A stretch of 64,000 bases of DNA from Halomonas sp. H10-9-1 (GCF_040147005.1 NZ_JAMSHO010000001.1:3534001-3598000); one strand, 5' to 3'. Positions 1 to 9,278 are shown, numbered from the stretch's first letter. Notes: generated by a model not told the origin, from the letters alone. Made by a program: numbers and translations.

Positions 1-579
1 CTCGTTGTCGCTCATCGACTCCGGCAGCAGGTGGCGGCGGTTGGAGGTGGCATAGAGCAGCACGTTGGGCGGCGGGCCGGTCAGGGCGCCGTCGAGCACG
101 CTCTTCAGCGCCTTGTAGGCGTCGTCGTGGCCCTCGAAGGAGAGGTCGTCGCAGTAGACCACGAAGCGCTGGTCGTGGTGGCGCAGCTGCTCCACCAGCA
201 CCGGCAGGCCCGAGAGGTCGTGGCGATCCACCTGCACCAGGCGCAGGCCCTCGCCGGCCAGGCTGTTGAGCAGGGCGCGGATCAGCGACGACTTGCCGCT
301 GCCCCGGGAGCCCCACAGCAGGGCGTGATTGGCGGGCAGCCCCTGCAGGAAGGCCCGGGTGTTGTCGACCAGCGCCAGCTTCTGGCGCTCGATGCCCAGC
401 AGGTCGTCAAGGCTCAAGGCATCCCGCGGTGGCACCGGCAGCAGACGGCCGCCCAGGGCGTGGCGCTGCCACAGGGCGGCAATATCCCGCGACCAGTCCA
501 CCTCCACCGGGGCCGGCGGTAGCCAGTGTTCGACGCTATCCAGCAGGTGCAGCAGGCGACGCGTCAGCTCGGCGTCCAT
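1..579 (-). CDS. DUF815-family ATP-binding protein (5' part; runs off the left edge)
   Basis: The 193 visible residues form a P-loop ATPase: a helical N-terminus, Walker A (GSRGSGKSS) at about residues 90-98, and a Walker B-like stretch (VVYCDD) near 140-145 followed by LYATSNRRHLLP. This arrangement matches the DUF815 AAA-type family, whose cellular role is not established. ATGs at 597, 585 and 579 share the frame. I chose 579 because an AAGGAG motif sits about 6 bases before it, whereas that motif would lie inside or against the upstream starts. The C-terminus is outside the window. The gene ends up next to the IS1111-type element, whose left repeat begins about 100 bp upstream of the start. 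Family call is fairly sure; function is unknown. Confidence 0.8.
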   Translation of the reverse strand, partial: MDAELTRRLLHLLDSVEHWLPPAPVEVDWSRDIAALWQRHALGGRLLPVPPRDALSLDDLLGIERQKLALVDNTRAFLQGLPANHALLWGSRGSGKSSLIRALLNSLAGEGLRLVQVDRHDLSGLPVLVEQLRHHDQRFVVYCDDLSFEGHDDAYKALKSVLDGALTGPPPNVLLYATSNRRHLLPESMSDNE

Positions 580-684
580 GTTCATCTCCTTCTCCATGTC
601 GATGGCGGCGCACTCACCGCATGGGGCGCCGGGGACAGGTCGTAGAGGGGGTCCTATGCCAGGGATGGCATCGGTAGCAATGGG

Positions 685-698
685 ATGGAGTCCTCCCC
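685..698. repeat. Left subterminal inverted repeat of the IS1111-type element
   Basis: The 14 bases atggagtcctcccc are the exact reverse complement of 3411-3424. They lie 74 bp before the transposase start codon. Confidence 0.7.
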
Positions 699-873
699 AC
701 CCTATATCGGCGTCGTTGCGCCACACTGGTGGGCGAGAACACCAACCAGCCTGAGGGTGAGGAGAACTCGTCATGAACATTACCCGTGTCGGCGTCGATA
801 TCGCAAAGTCTGTTTTTCATGTCCACGGCGTCGATCGCCATGATCAGGTGCAGTGGCAAGGTAAGTACACCCG

Positions 874-881
874 CGAAAAAT
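874..881. repeat. Left target-site duplication of the ISL3 element (CGAAAAAT)
   Basis: The 8-bp sequence cgaaaaat directly precedes the ISL3 left end and recurs at 2211-2218 directly after the right end. Eight bases is the duplication size known for ISL3-family elements. Confidence 0.9.
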
Positions 882-2210
882 GGTTCATCGCATTTTGCCG
901 GGAAACGCGGCACGGATCTTCAGGAAGAAGTACGCCGTGTCGCGGTACCCGTAGGCCATCCGCTTGATGACCTTGATTCGGTTGTTCATACCTTCCAGCA
1001 CGCTGGTGTTTAGCCGGTGGCGAGCACTGGATACGATGCCATCCAAGTAGGGCTCCAGCTTCTTGGTGAAGCGCACCAAGGCGTCGATACCGCTGCTCAA
1101 CGCCATACCGGCCCACTCTTGCCAACCGCTGCGTGCCGTCGCCTCGTCCTCGGCAAACCACAGTGTCTTGAGCTGGTCTTTGAGCAGATACACCTTGGTC
1201 AGTGAGGCATTGGCGGCCAGCAGTTCCTCCAGCTTCACCGCTTGCTCAGGCTTGAGGTTGTCTTGATTGCGCAGCAGCAGCCAGCGGCTGCCCTTGATCA
1301 CCTTGCGGGCCGCCTTGTCGTCGCGCAGCTGATTGGCCTGATCGACGCGCACCCGGTCCATCACTTCACGCCCGTACTTGGCCACGACATGGAAGCGGTC
1401 GTAGACCACCTCGGCGTTAGGGCACTGGTCCTTCACTTCGAGATCGAAAGACGCGTTCATGTCCATGGCGACGGCCTCGATCTGCTGTCGCGCATCACCC
1501 AACCATTCGAAGAACGGGCGGATCGCCTCCCGGGAGCGACCTTCGCCGATCCACACCACCTGCTGGGTGTCGGCACACGCAATCACCGTGGCGTAGCGGT
1601 GCCCCTTGTGGAGGGCGAACTCGTCCATCATCAGGCGACGCAGCCGCGTCGGGTCCGGCGCCGGCAGGTCACGCTGTAGGCGCTGCTTATCGATGGCCTT
1701 GACGGTATGCCAGTGCAGGCCGACCAAGTCGGCGACATGCCGGATCGGCAGCAACTCGACCAGACGCTCCACCCACTGGCGCAGCGTGGTGGTCACCGGT
1801 GAACGACCCGGCAACCAGTCAATGCGCTCGCGTGTCGGGCCGCAGACGGGGCAGCGCAGGCGACGTACCGGCACCTCCAGCTCCACCCGGTAGATCAGCA
1901 ACGGCGCCTCTCGGACGCGACGGTGATGCACGTCATGGACGAGAAAGCAGGCATGGTCACAGCCGCTGCAGACTGGCGGGATCAGGTCATCAGGCGCCAA
2001 CTGGAGCCGTAGTGTTTGCTCATCCAGGAATTCGTGATGGGCGACGGTGAAACCTTTCCAGAACAGGCAGAGCGGGGTAGCATCCATGGCAACGGCGGTA
2101 TCCGTAGGCTGGGGTTTGTGGTGAACATCAGTTTACTCGGATTTACCGCCGTTTCTCTATCCCGCCTCTGCCTAAGGTTGCTTCGCTTTCACGCCAGTCT
2201 GCGAAGAACC
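882..2210 (-). mobile_element. ISL3-family insertion sequence (1329 bp, complete)
   Basis: The ends are imperfect inverted repeats: the left end reads ggttcatcgca and the right end, read inwards, ggttcttcgca, with weaker similarity continuing inwards. Both ends are flanked by the 8-bp duplication CGAAAAAT. The element carries one 400-aa transposase gene filling most of its length, whose stop codon lies inside the left repeat. It is inserted in codon 37 of the IS1111-type transposase in opposite orientation. All parts look intact, which suggests a recent insertion. Confidence 0.9.
885..2087 (-). CDS. ISL3-family transposase
   Basis: The 400-aa protein has the ISL3 layout. An N-terminal zinc-ribbon-like region carries Cys pairs (CSGCDHAC and LRCPVCG at about residues 41-82), followed by a helix-turn-helix-like segment. 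The DDE catalytic domain shows LMMDEFALHKGHRY, VAMDMNASF and the C-terminal LEGMNNRIKVIKRMAYGYRD motif that holds the catalytic Glu. Length and motifs are typical for a full-length member. The gene is antisense to the transposase it disrupts. The stop codon at 885-887 lies only a few bases inside the left IS end. Confidence 0.93.
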   Translation of the reverse strand: MDATPLCLFWKGFTVAHHEFLDEQTLRLQLAPDDLIPPVCSGCDHACFLVHDVHHRRVREAPLLIYRVELEVPVRRLRCPVCGPTRERIDWLPGRSPVTTTLRQWVERLVELLPIRHVADLVGLHWHTVKAIDKQRLQRDLPAPDPTRLRRLMMDEFALHKGHRYATVIACADTQQVVWIGEGRSREAIRPFFEWLGDARQQIEAVAMDMNASFDLEVKDQCPNAEVVYDRFHVVAKYGREVMDRVRVDQANQLRDDKAARKVIKGSRWLLLRNQDNLKPEQAVKLEELLAANASLTKVYLLKDQLKTLWFAEDEATARSGWQEWAGMALSSGIDALVRFTKKLEPYLDGIVSSARHRLNTSVLEGMNNRIKVIKRMAYGYRDTAYFFLKIRAAFPGKMR

Positions 2211-2218
2211 CGAAAAAT
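2211..2218. repeat. Right target-site duplication of the ISL3 element (CGAAAAAT)
   Basis: This is the exact copy of 874-881, directly abutting the right ISL3 end at 2210. The IS1111-type reading frame resumes at 2219 (LNAVSKRVPAG). Confidence 0.9.
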
Positions 2219-3150
2219 GGCTGAATGCGGTCAGCAAGCGGGTGCCGGCGGGAGCCGAGATCGGCATGGAAGCCTGTGCCTCGTCTCACTTCTGGGCGCG
2301 GGCCCTGCAGGCGCGGGGCTATCGCGTCAAGTTGATCGCCGCACAGTTCGTGACGCCCTACGTGAAGAGCAACAAGAATGACCGGGTCGACGCCGAAGCG
2401 ATCTGTGAAGCCATGGGGCGGCCCAGTATGCGCTTCGTGGCCGTCAAGAGCGTCGCTCAGCAGGATACCCAGGCGGCACACCGCATTCGTGAAGAGCTGG
2501 TACGGCAGCGCACGGCCAAGGCCAACCAGATACGCGGGCTGGTGGGGGAGTATGGCCTGGTCGCTCCGGTGGGTATCGGTCAGTTGCGTGCCGCCCTGCC
2601 TCGCTGGCTGGAAGCGGCAGACAACGGGCTGACGGATGCCTTTCGTGTCCTGCTTGCCGGCCTTGCCGAGGATCTGCGCCACCTGGATGAGCGCATCGCG
2701 ACGGTCACGGCAAGCCTCGAGCGACAGGCCAAGACCGACCCCGTGGCCAAGCGGCTGATGACGCTGCAGGGTATCGGTCCACTGACCGCCACCGCGCTGG
2801 CCGGCGCCCTCGGCGATGGCAAGAGCTTTCGGCGCGGGCGAGATTTTGCCGCCTCGCTCGGCTTGACGCCGCGACAGCACAGCACCGGGGGGCGAGACCG
2901 CCTGCTGGGCATCAGCAAACGCGGCGACAGTTACCTGCGCAAGCTACTGGTGCATGGCGCGCGCTCGGTGCTCCGGCATGTGGGCACCAAGGACGACGGC
3001 CTGAGCCAGTGGGTCAGGCACCTGGCCGAGCACAAGCATGCCAATGTGGCGGTCGTCGCACTGGCCAACAAGACGGCACGGATCGCCTGGGCGGTAACCC
3101 GCCATGAGACGGCCTATGATGCGTCGCTGGCGTCGCGGCTGTCGGCATGA

Positions 3151-3410
3151 AAAACGATTGGATTTAGCACGTTAGTGTAATATTGAGCATCGTCCACCAC
3201 GATTGCTGAGCATGCTGCAGGATGGCGAACAGGTCGAACCGACGTCAGACAACCCCTTCTGGACGCTGAGCCTTTTGAGCTCGAGGTAGCGATTGGGAGC
3301 TGACGTGCGGATAGCCCATCAAGGTCCGATGCTCATCAGAGCATCATTAACGAGACCGGATATACGTGTGCAGTCGTACCTACCGACCATCGTGCCTCGT
3401 GCTTGCAAAC
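3151..3410 (+). ncRNA. 3' noncoding region of the IS1111-type element, candidate bridge RNA locus
   Basis: About 260 bp without a gene lie between the transposase stop and the right subterminal repeat. A perfect 7-bp hairpin (gatgctc, loop atca, gagcatc) sits at 3328-3345, and a weaker gagc/gctc stem lies upstream of it. IS110-family elements encode a bridge RNA in a noncoding end, and in IS1111-type members it is reported downstream of the transposase. Assigning it here is inference from position and from the visible hairpins. The RNA's ends and its target and donor loops cannot be defined from this copy. Confidence 0.35.
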
Positions 3411-3424
3411 GGGGAGGACTCCAT
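3411..3424. repeat. Right subterminal inverted repeat of the IS1111-type element
   Basis: The 14 bases ggggaggactccat are the reverse complement of 685-698. The remaining sequence up to 3607 is the upstream region of the M48 gene and contains no other gene. Confidence 0.7.
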
Positions 3425-3509
3425 ATACGCCCAGGGAGGGGTTCACAGCGCCCCCTCGAAGGCCTGTCGCCGGGTAAGCCTCATGCCATCGGGCACACCG
3501 TGTCAGTGG

Positions 3510-3537
3510 TTGACCTCACAGGCGTTCCGAGTATCTT
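3510..3537 (+). promoter_or_regulatory. Candidate sigma-70 promoter for the M48 protease gene
   Basis: TTGACC at 3510-3515 and TATCTT at 3532-3537 are separated by 16 bp, about 70 bp upstream of the start codon. It lies outside the IS1111 right repeat, so the IS insertion appears to have left it intact. Only the sequence match supports it. Confidence 0.4.
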
Positions 3538-3607
3538 GTGGCGAACCCGGACGCCCGTCCAGCGTCTTACGTTGGCTGGATGCCACACCCCACCAAGGAG
3601 TCCCACT

Positions 3608-4411
3608 ATGCGCTGGATCACACCTTTCGCCATCGGCGCCCTCAGCCTCGCCCTGGCCGCCTGTACCACCTCGCCCACCGGCCGCCAGCAGCTGACCCTG
3701 GTGTCGGACGCACAGCTCGACCAGATGGGCGCCCAGGCCTTCGAGCAGTATCAGCAGGAGCGCCCCACCGTGGGCGGCGCTACCCACCGCTATGTGCAGT
3801 GTGTGGCCAGTACGCTGGTAAACGCCCTGCCGCCTCAACAGCGCCAGTCCCAGAACTGGCAGATCCGCGTCTTCAAGGCGGAAGACGCCAACGCCTTCGC
3901 CCTGCCCGGGGGCTACATGGGGGTCAACACCGGCCTGCTGAAGGTGGCCAGGAACCAGGATCAGCTGGCCGCAGTGATCGGCCACGAGATCACTCACGTG
4001 CTGGCCCGCCACGCCAACGAACGGGTCTCCACCCAGACCGCCACCCAGTTGGGCCTGTCGGTGCTCTCCTCGGCCGCAGGCCTGGAGGGGGCAGGTGGCC
4101 AGCAGATCATGGGGGCCCTGGGCATGGGGGCCCAGTACGGCATCCTGATGCCCTTCTCGCGGCGCCACGAGAGCGAGGCGGACGAGCTGGGCCTCTACCT
4201 GATGGCCGATGCCGGCTTCGACCCCCGGGCCAGCCTGGCACTGTGGGAGAACATGAGTGCTCAGGGCGGGGCCCGGCCGCCGGTCTGGCTCTCCAGCCAC
4301 CCCAGCCACGGCCAGCGCACTCAGGACCTGCAGGCGCGCATGCACGAGGCCCAGGGACGCTACGAGCGCGCCCGTCAGGCCGGACGCATCCCCAACTGCC
4401 CGAGGCCCTGA
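3608..4411 (+). CDS. M48-family zinc metallopeptidase, lipoprotein
   Basis: The 267-aa protein starts with a lipoprotein signal peptide ending in a lipobox (ALAAC, Cys19), so it should be anchored in the envelope facing the periplasm. The M48 core carries the zinc site HEITH at residues 126-130 and the third ligand in ESEADELG near 188-195. It resembles the E. coli LoiP/YcaL group of envelope quality-control proteases in size and layout, but no specific substrate can be inferred. The start at 3608 follows an AAGGAG site. The frame stays open upstream, but a start there would bury the signal peptide. A small membrane-protein gene begins 1 base after its stop, which suggests an operon. Confidence 0.9.
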   Translation: MRWITPFAIGALSLALAACTTSPTGRQQLTLVSDAQLDQMGAQAFEQYQQERPTVGGATHRYVQCVASTLVNALPPQQRQSQNWQIRVFKAEDANAFALPGGYMGVNTGLLKVARNQDQLAAVIGHEITHVLARHANERVSTQTATQLGLSVLSSAAGLEGAGGQQIMGALGMGAQYGILMPFSRRHESEADELGLYLMADAGFDPRASLALWENMSAQGGARPPVWLSSHPSHGQRTQDLQARMHEAQGRYERARQAGRIPNCPRP

Positions 4412-4412
4412 A

Positions 4413-4670
4413 ATGCTGAGACTCGGGCTGCTGTTGCTGATCGTCCCCATGCTGGCACTGATGGGCGTCTACTTCTGGGAGTACTCGAGCGTGCGTGAAT
4501 GCACGCTCGCGGGGGGCCACTGGGACTATCTGGAGGGGCTGTGCCGCGACACGCCCCAGCCCTTCGTCTCCTGGCTGCAGCGTTATCCCTGGCTGGTCAA
4601 CGGCGGCATGCTGCTGTCGCTGGTCGGTCTTGTGCTGTGCATGGTGGGGCTCTATACCAAGCGGCGCTGA
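4413..4670 (+). CDS. Small membrane protein of unknown function (85 aa)
   Basis: The protein has two hydrophobic stretches, about residues 2-20 and 62-82. Between them lies a polar loop with two cysteines (ECTLAGGHWDYLEGLC), which could form a disulfide if the loop is periplasmic. I do not recognise the family. The start codon comes 1 base after the M48 stop, so translation is probably coupled and the two products may work together at the envelope. The coding call rests on this coupling and on the clean membrane-protein composition. Confidence 0.65.
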   Translation: MLRLGLLLLIVPMLALMGVYFWEYSSVRECTLAGGHWDYLEGLCRDTPQPFVSWLQRYPWLVNGGMLLSLVGLVLCMVGLYTKRR

Positions 4671-4685
4671 AGGGCGCCTGGCGGT

Positions 4686-5498
4686 CTATAGCGCCTGGCG
4701 GAGTCGCTCCAGCACCGGCGCGGTGGCGGGGCGCACGCCGTGCCACTGGAAGAAGGACTCCGCGGCCTGCTCCACCAGCATGCCGAGTCCATCCACGGTG
4801 CGGGCACCGTGGGCCTCGGCCCAGCGCAGGAAGACGGTGGGCTCGGCGCCATACATCATGTCGTGGGCAGTGGCCCCCGGGGCGAAGAGGTCGTCGGGCA
4901 GCGGCGGCAGGTCCCCGGCGAGGCTCGCGCTGGTGCCGTTGATCACCAGGTCGAAGGGTCCGCTCACGGCGTCGAAGCCGCCGCCTTCGATCTCGCCCAG
5001 GTCGGCAAAATCGGCAGCCAGGGCGCAGGCCTTGACCGCCGTGCGGTTGGCCACGCACAGGCTCTTCGGCCCCGCCGCCAGCAGCGGCTCCAGAATGCCA
5101 CGCACCGCACCGCCGGCGCCGAGCACCAGGATGCGCGCGCCGGCCAATGCCACGCCATGGCGCTGGAGGTCGCGCACCAGGCCGATGCCATCGGTGGTGT
5201 CGCCGTATGTCAGGCCGTTGTCGCCCAGGGCCAAGGTATTGACCGCCCCGGCCCGCCGGGCACGCTGGCTCAAAGTGTCGCAAAGGCGGAAGGCCTCCTC
5301 CTTGAAGGGCACGGTGACGTTGGCGCCGCGTCCTCCCTCCGCAGTGAAGCGCCGCCAGGCCCCGGCGAAGCCATCCAGCGGCGCCTCGATGGCGGTGTAC
5401 TCGATCGCCTCCCCAGTCTGCTCGGCGAAGGCGGCATGAATGGCCGGCGACTTCGAATGGGCCACCGGGTGGCCGAAGACACAATAGCGGTCGGTCAT
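4686..5498 (-). CDS. aroE: Shikimate dehydrogenase (NADP+)
   Basis: AroE reduces 3-dehydroshikimate to shikimate with NADPH in the common aromatic pathway. The 270-aa product has the shikimate-binding SKSPAIH motif at residues 15-21 and the catalytic Lys in NVTVPFKE (Lys66). It also has DTTDGIG with the partner Asp near 103, the nucleotide loop GAGGAVRG at 127-134, and the NRT adenine-phosphate motif near 152. The start at 5498 has AAGGAG just upstream. The frame extends further upstream but would overlap hemF. It follows hemF on the same strand after a 13-bp gap, so it is probably the last gene of the dprA-tsaC-hemF-aroE run. Confidence 0.96.
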   Translation of the reverse strand: MTDRYCVFGHPVAHSKSPAIHAAFAEQTGEAIEYTAIEAPLDGFAGAWRRFTAEGGRGANVTVPFKEEAFRLCDTLSQRARRAGAVNTLALGDNGLTYGDTTDGIGLVRDLQRHGVALAGARILVLGAGGAVRGILEPLLAAGPKSLCVANRTAVKACALAADFADLGEIEGGGFDAVSGPFDLVINGTSASLAGDLPPLPDDLFAPGATAHDMMYGAEPTVFLRWAEAHGARTVDGLGMLVEQAAESFFQWHGVRPATAPVLERLRQAL

Positions 5499-5511
5499 GG
5501 TCGCTCCTTGA

Positions 5512-6477
<966 letters not shown>

Positions 6478-7035
6478 TCAGGAACGCAGCACCCGGCCGG
6501 TGACCAGGTCGCGAATGGTACTGGGTCGCCCGAGGCCGCCGAGCTCGCCCTCGACGATGGCATCGAGCCCATCGCCGAAGATGGCACGCACCTCGTCGGC
6601 ACTCAGCGCCGGCGGTTCGCTGGCCACATTGGCCGAGGTAGAGACGATGGGCCCGCCGAAGGCCTCGCACAGTGCGGCCACCAGCGGGTGCGCGCTGACC
6701 CGCAGGGCCACCCGGTCATGCTCGCCGTGCACCAGGGCGTGGCTGCGTCCGTTGTCGGGCACCAGCCAGGTGTTGGGCCCCGGCCAGCTGGCCGCCAACG
6801 TCACCCGCTGGGCAGGCGGCAGCCCCTTGAGCCAGGCATTGAACTGCTGGAGGCGAGCGGCCACCAGGATCACTCCCTTGGCGGGGTCGCGCGCCTTGAG
6901 GCGCAGCAAGCGCGCCAGCGCCTCATCGTTGTCGGGGTCGCAGCCCAGGCCCCATACGGCCTCGGTGGGATAGGCGATCACCCCGCCCCGACGCAGGGCG
7001 GCAACAGCGTGCTCGATCTGACGGGCCTGGCGCAT
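6478..7035 (-). CDS. tsaC: Threonylcarbamoyl-AMP synthase (YrdC/Sua5 domain)
   Basis: TsaC makes threonylcarbamoyl-AMP from threonine, bicarbonate and ATP for the t6A37 modification of ANN-decoding tRNAs. The 185-aa protein is a single YrdC domain with GGVIAYPTEAVWGLGCDP at about residues 17-34, the K-R-x(n) core LKARDPAKG, WPGPNTW and the PIVSTSANVASEPP motif. It lacks the extra Sua5 domain, as in E. coli TsaC. It lies between dprA and hemF on the same strand. Confidence 0.95.
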   Translation of the reverse strand: MRQARQIEHAVAALRRGGVIAYPTEAVWGLGCDPDNDEALARLLRLKARDPAKGVILVAARLQQFNAWLKGLPPAQRVTLAASWPGPNTWLVPDNGRSHALVHGEHDRVALRVSAHPLVAALCEAFGGPIVSTSANVASEPPALSADEVRAIFGDGLDAIVEGELGGLGRPSTIRDLVTGRVLRS

Positions 7036-7078
7036 GGCGATCCTCGCTCGGCTGGGGCGCGAATGGGCGAGGATTCTA

Positions 7079-8179
7079 TCACGGTGCCGAGAGGCGTACC
7101 CAGCCGCCGGCGACCCGCGCCGCGACCCCCTCGAGCTCCAGCATCAGCAGGCGCCGCTGGCACTCGGCAATGTCGAGCCCGGTCAGCCCCACCAGCACAT
7201 CGGCCGGGGTCGGGCTGCCGCTCAGCCAGCGCAGCAGGGGGTCATCATCCCGTCCCGTGGCCTCGCCGCGAGGCGCGACAGGCAGCGCCGGGGCCTGCCA
7301 CTGGGTGAGTTCGACCAGGATGTCATCGACCCCGCGCACCAGCACGGCGCCCTCGCGGATCAGTCGCAGGCACCCCCGCACCTGGGGGTTGTGTAGCGAG
7401 CCGGGCAGGGCGAACACCTCACGCCCCTGCTCCCCGGCCAACCGTGCGCTGACCAGCGAACCGCTCTGCTCGGCCGCCTCGACCACCAGCACCCCGCAAC
7501 TGAGCCCCGTGACGATGCGATTGCGGCGGGGGAAGAAGCCGGCCCTGGCCGGGGTGCCGGGCGGGTGCTCGGAGAGCAGCAGGCCCCCCGCCTCACGCAG
7601 GCGGGCGTGCAAGCGATGGTGGCGCGGCGGATAGACCACCTCGACACCGCAGCCGAGCACCGCCACGCTGGTGCCACCGGCATCCAGGGCGGCCTGCTGG
7701 GCGGCGGCATCGATGCCCAGCGCCATGCCGCTGACCACGCACCAGCCCCGCTCGGCGAGTTCACGGGCGAAGCCGGCGGCATTGGTCAGTCCCTCGCGGG
7801 TGGCACGACGCGATCCCACCATGGCCAGCTTGGGGGGCGCCAGGGCCGCGAGGTCACCCCAGGCCCACAGCAGCGGTGGCGGGTCGGCGATCTCGGCGAG
7901 CAGGTCGGGCCAGGCGGGATGCCCGGCGTACAGCAGATGACGGTCGACGTCCCCCTCGACCCATTCCAGGGCCGCATCCACCGGGGTGGAAAGCGGGCTG
8001 CGCGCGGGATGGTCGAGCCATAGCCTCAGCGCGGTGGCGGCTTCCCGCGGCAGCACTGTCAGCCAGCCGCCGGGCCACTCCGGTCGGCGGGCGGCCAGCT
8101 TGGCCAGCGCACCCGCCCCGAGCCCCGGCAGGCTTGCCAGGGCCAGCCACTCACGGGCACCGAGGGCCGGCGACAGCAT
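7079..8179 (-). CDS. dprA: DNA-processing protein DprA (Smf)
   Basis: DprA binds incoming single-stranded DNA during transformation and loads RecA. The 366-aa protein has an N-terminal helical region with an LPGLGAGAL motif, a Rossmann-like core (MVGSRRATREG, CVVSGMALGIDAAAQQ, PGTPARAGFFPRRNRI, GSLVSARLA, FALPG) and a C-terminal winged-helix-like domain. The start at 8179 lies 7 bases after the stop of the upstream LysM gene. The longer open frame would overlap that gene. The pilT/pilU genes elsewhere in this window would fit a competence role, but competence itself is not shown. Confidence 0.94.
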   Translation of the reverse strand: MLSPALGAREWLALASLPGLGAGALAKLAARRPEWPGGWLTVLPREAATALRLWLDHPARSPLSTPVDAALEWVEGDVDRHLLYAGHPAWPDLLAEIADPPPLLWAWGDLAALAPPKLAMVGSRRATREGLTNAAGFARELAERGWCVVSGMALGIDAAAQQAALDAGGTSVAVLGCGVEVVYPPRHHRLHARLREAGGLLLSEHPPGTPARAGFFPRRNRIVTGLSCGVLVVEAAEQSGSLVSARLAGEQGREVFALPGSLHNPQVRGCLRLIREGAVLVRGVDDILVELTQWQAPALPVAPRGEATGRDDDPLLRWLSGSPTPADVLVGLTGLDIAECQRRLLMLELEGVAARVAGGWVRLSAP

Positions 8180-8186
8180 GCCAAAC

Positions 8187-9278
8187 TCAGCGCAGGGCGG
8201 CGCTGACCGCCCGCCGCGGGTTATGGACGCGGTCTCCCACGCCCAGGGTGCGGCTGGCCTCCATGACCAGGCCATAGCTCATCTTGTGGTAGGTCTTGAC
8301 GACCATCACCAGGCCGGCATCTTCCCCCGGCAGGCGCAACTGCTCGCCAGTGCGCGGATCGCTGACCCGCTCGCCGCGCTGCTCGACCACCAGCACATGG
8401 CCGGGCTCGAGCCCATCGCGCTGGCCGCGGTCCAGCGCCACCACCTGCAGGCGACCGATGAACTGCACGCCTCCGGGGACAGACAGGATGGTACCCTCCA
8501 GCTCGCGGTCGGGAGCCCGCGGAATGAACTCGGTCACCAGGCCACGATCCTCCAGGGGCAGCACGATGTCACCGTTGCGCACCTCCTGGCGCGACGAGCT
8601 CACCTCCAGCACCACTATGTCGCCCTCCTGGCGCTCGCGACGCGCCTGGCCGACGTTCTCCAGCTCCAGGCCCAGCAGCTCGCCACTGGCCGGATCGAGG
8701 AAACGCTCGCCCACGCGATAGAAGCCTACGCGGCCGCCCGCAGGCACCTCGCCCCGGGCGTAGAGGCGATCGCCCACGCCGCTCATCAGCCGGCGATCGT
8801 CGCCGCCCACCACATAGGCCAGCTCCTCGAGGGCCTCGGGGTCATCGATGATGCGGTGTTCGCGCAGGAAGTGGCGGATATCTTCCAGCGGGATGGGCAG
8901 GATCGCCTCGCGATGCGGAATGGTGCGCATCTCGGGCGACAGCCTCACCTCTCCCTGGCCACGCTCCAGCCCCAGGCAGGGGCGGCCACCGCAGTCGTAG
9001 AGGTAGATGACATCGCCCGGATAGATCAGGTGCGGGTTGCGGATCTGCGGGTTGACCTGCCACACCTCGGGCCACTGCCAGGGGTGGCGAAGGAAGCGCC
9101 CGGAGATATCCCACAGGGTGTCGCCGCGCACCACGGTATAGCGGTCTGGGGCGTCGCCGCGCAGGCCATCCTCCCAGCTCAGCCCCTGGCCCTGGACACC
9201 AGCGGCCAGGGCCATGCCCAGCGCCGCCACCAGGCCCAGCCAGCCGCGCCGCACCTTGCCGTCACTTCTGTGCCTCAT
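8187..9278 (-). CDS. LysM peptidoglycan-binding domain protein, secreted
   Basis: The 363-aa protein has a Sec signal peptide (basic start, then GWLGLVAALGMALAAG, about residues 11-28). A LysM domain follows at about 46-94 (YTVVRGDTLWDISGRFL...IYPGDVIYL). The long C-terminal region has repeated beta-like segments and no catalytic motif I recognise. It probably sits in the periplasm bound to cell wall. It is the first gene of the LysM-dprA-tsaC-hemF-aroE run and is divergent from def, an arrangement also found in Pseudomonas. The start at 9278 has a GGGAGAG ribosome site. Confidence 0.88.
   Translation of the reverse strand: MRHRSDGKVRRGWLGLVAALGMALAAGVQGQGLSWEDGLRGDAPDRYTVVRGDTLWDISGRFLRHPWQWPEVWQVNPQIRNPHLIYPGDVIYLYDCGGRPCLGLERGQGEVRLSPEMRTIPHREAILPIPLEDIRHFLREHRIIDDPEALEELAYVVGGDDRRLMSGVGDRLYARGEVPAGGRVGFYRVGERFLDPASGELLGLELENVGQARRERQEGDIVVLEVSSSRQEVRNGDIVLPLEDRGLVTEFIPRAPDRELEGTILSVPGGVQFIGRLQVVALDRGQRDGLEPGHVLVVEQRGERVSDPRTGEQLRLPGEDAGLVMVVKTYHKMSYGLVMEASRTLGVGDRVHNPRRAVSAALR

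Larger units (their letters stand above)
773..3150 (+). pseudogene. IS110/IS1111-type transposase, split by an ISL3 insertion
   Basis: The first 36 codons (773-881, starting MNITRVGVDIAKSVFHVHG) and the remainder (2219-3150) belong to one gene. Joining them after dropping 2211-2218, the second target-site copy, gives 1041 bp, an in-frame 346-aa protein. DEDD-nuclease landmarks are present: GVDIAK near residue 9, GMEACASS, and KNDRVDAEAI. The C-terminal half has the GIGPLTA helix-hairpin-helix region and the Tnp_20 segment with QHSTGG and LGISKRGD, which carries the catalytic serine of the family. The start has a GGAGAA ribosome site. As it stands the 5' part runs into ISL3 sequence and stops, so the gene should be inactive unless ISL3 excises precisely. 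Confidence 0.88.
685..3424 (+). mobile_element. IS110-family (IS1111-type) insertion sequence, interrupted by an ISL3 element
   Basis: The element carries one DEDD transposase gene and a 14-bp perfect inverted repeat, atggagtcctcccc at 685-698 and its reverse complement at 3411-3424. IS110-family elements generally lack terminal repeats, but the IS1111 subgroup has subterminal ones, so this pair fits IS1111. The true ends should lie a few bases outside the coordinates given and cannot be fixed from one copy. Removing the ISL3 insertion and one target duplication leaves about 1.4 kb, the usual size for the group. About 260 bp of noncoding sequence follow the transposase. Confidence 0.72.

Noticed and set aside
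658..3437. Shared ccaggga near both ends of the IS1111-type element as a target duplication
   Set aside because: The two copies lie at different distances from the subterminal repeats (20 and 6 bp), and IS1111 elements usually make no such duplication, so chance is likely.
3151..3607. Possible extra gene in the open frame running from 3293 into the M48 gene
   Set aside because: The upstream 105 codons have no family similarity, cross the IS1111 right repeat and would bury the lipoprotein signal peptide that starts at 3608.
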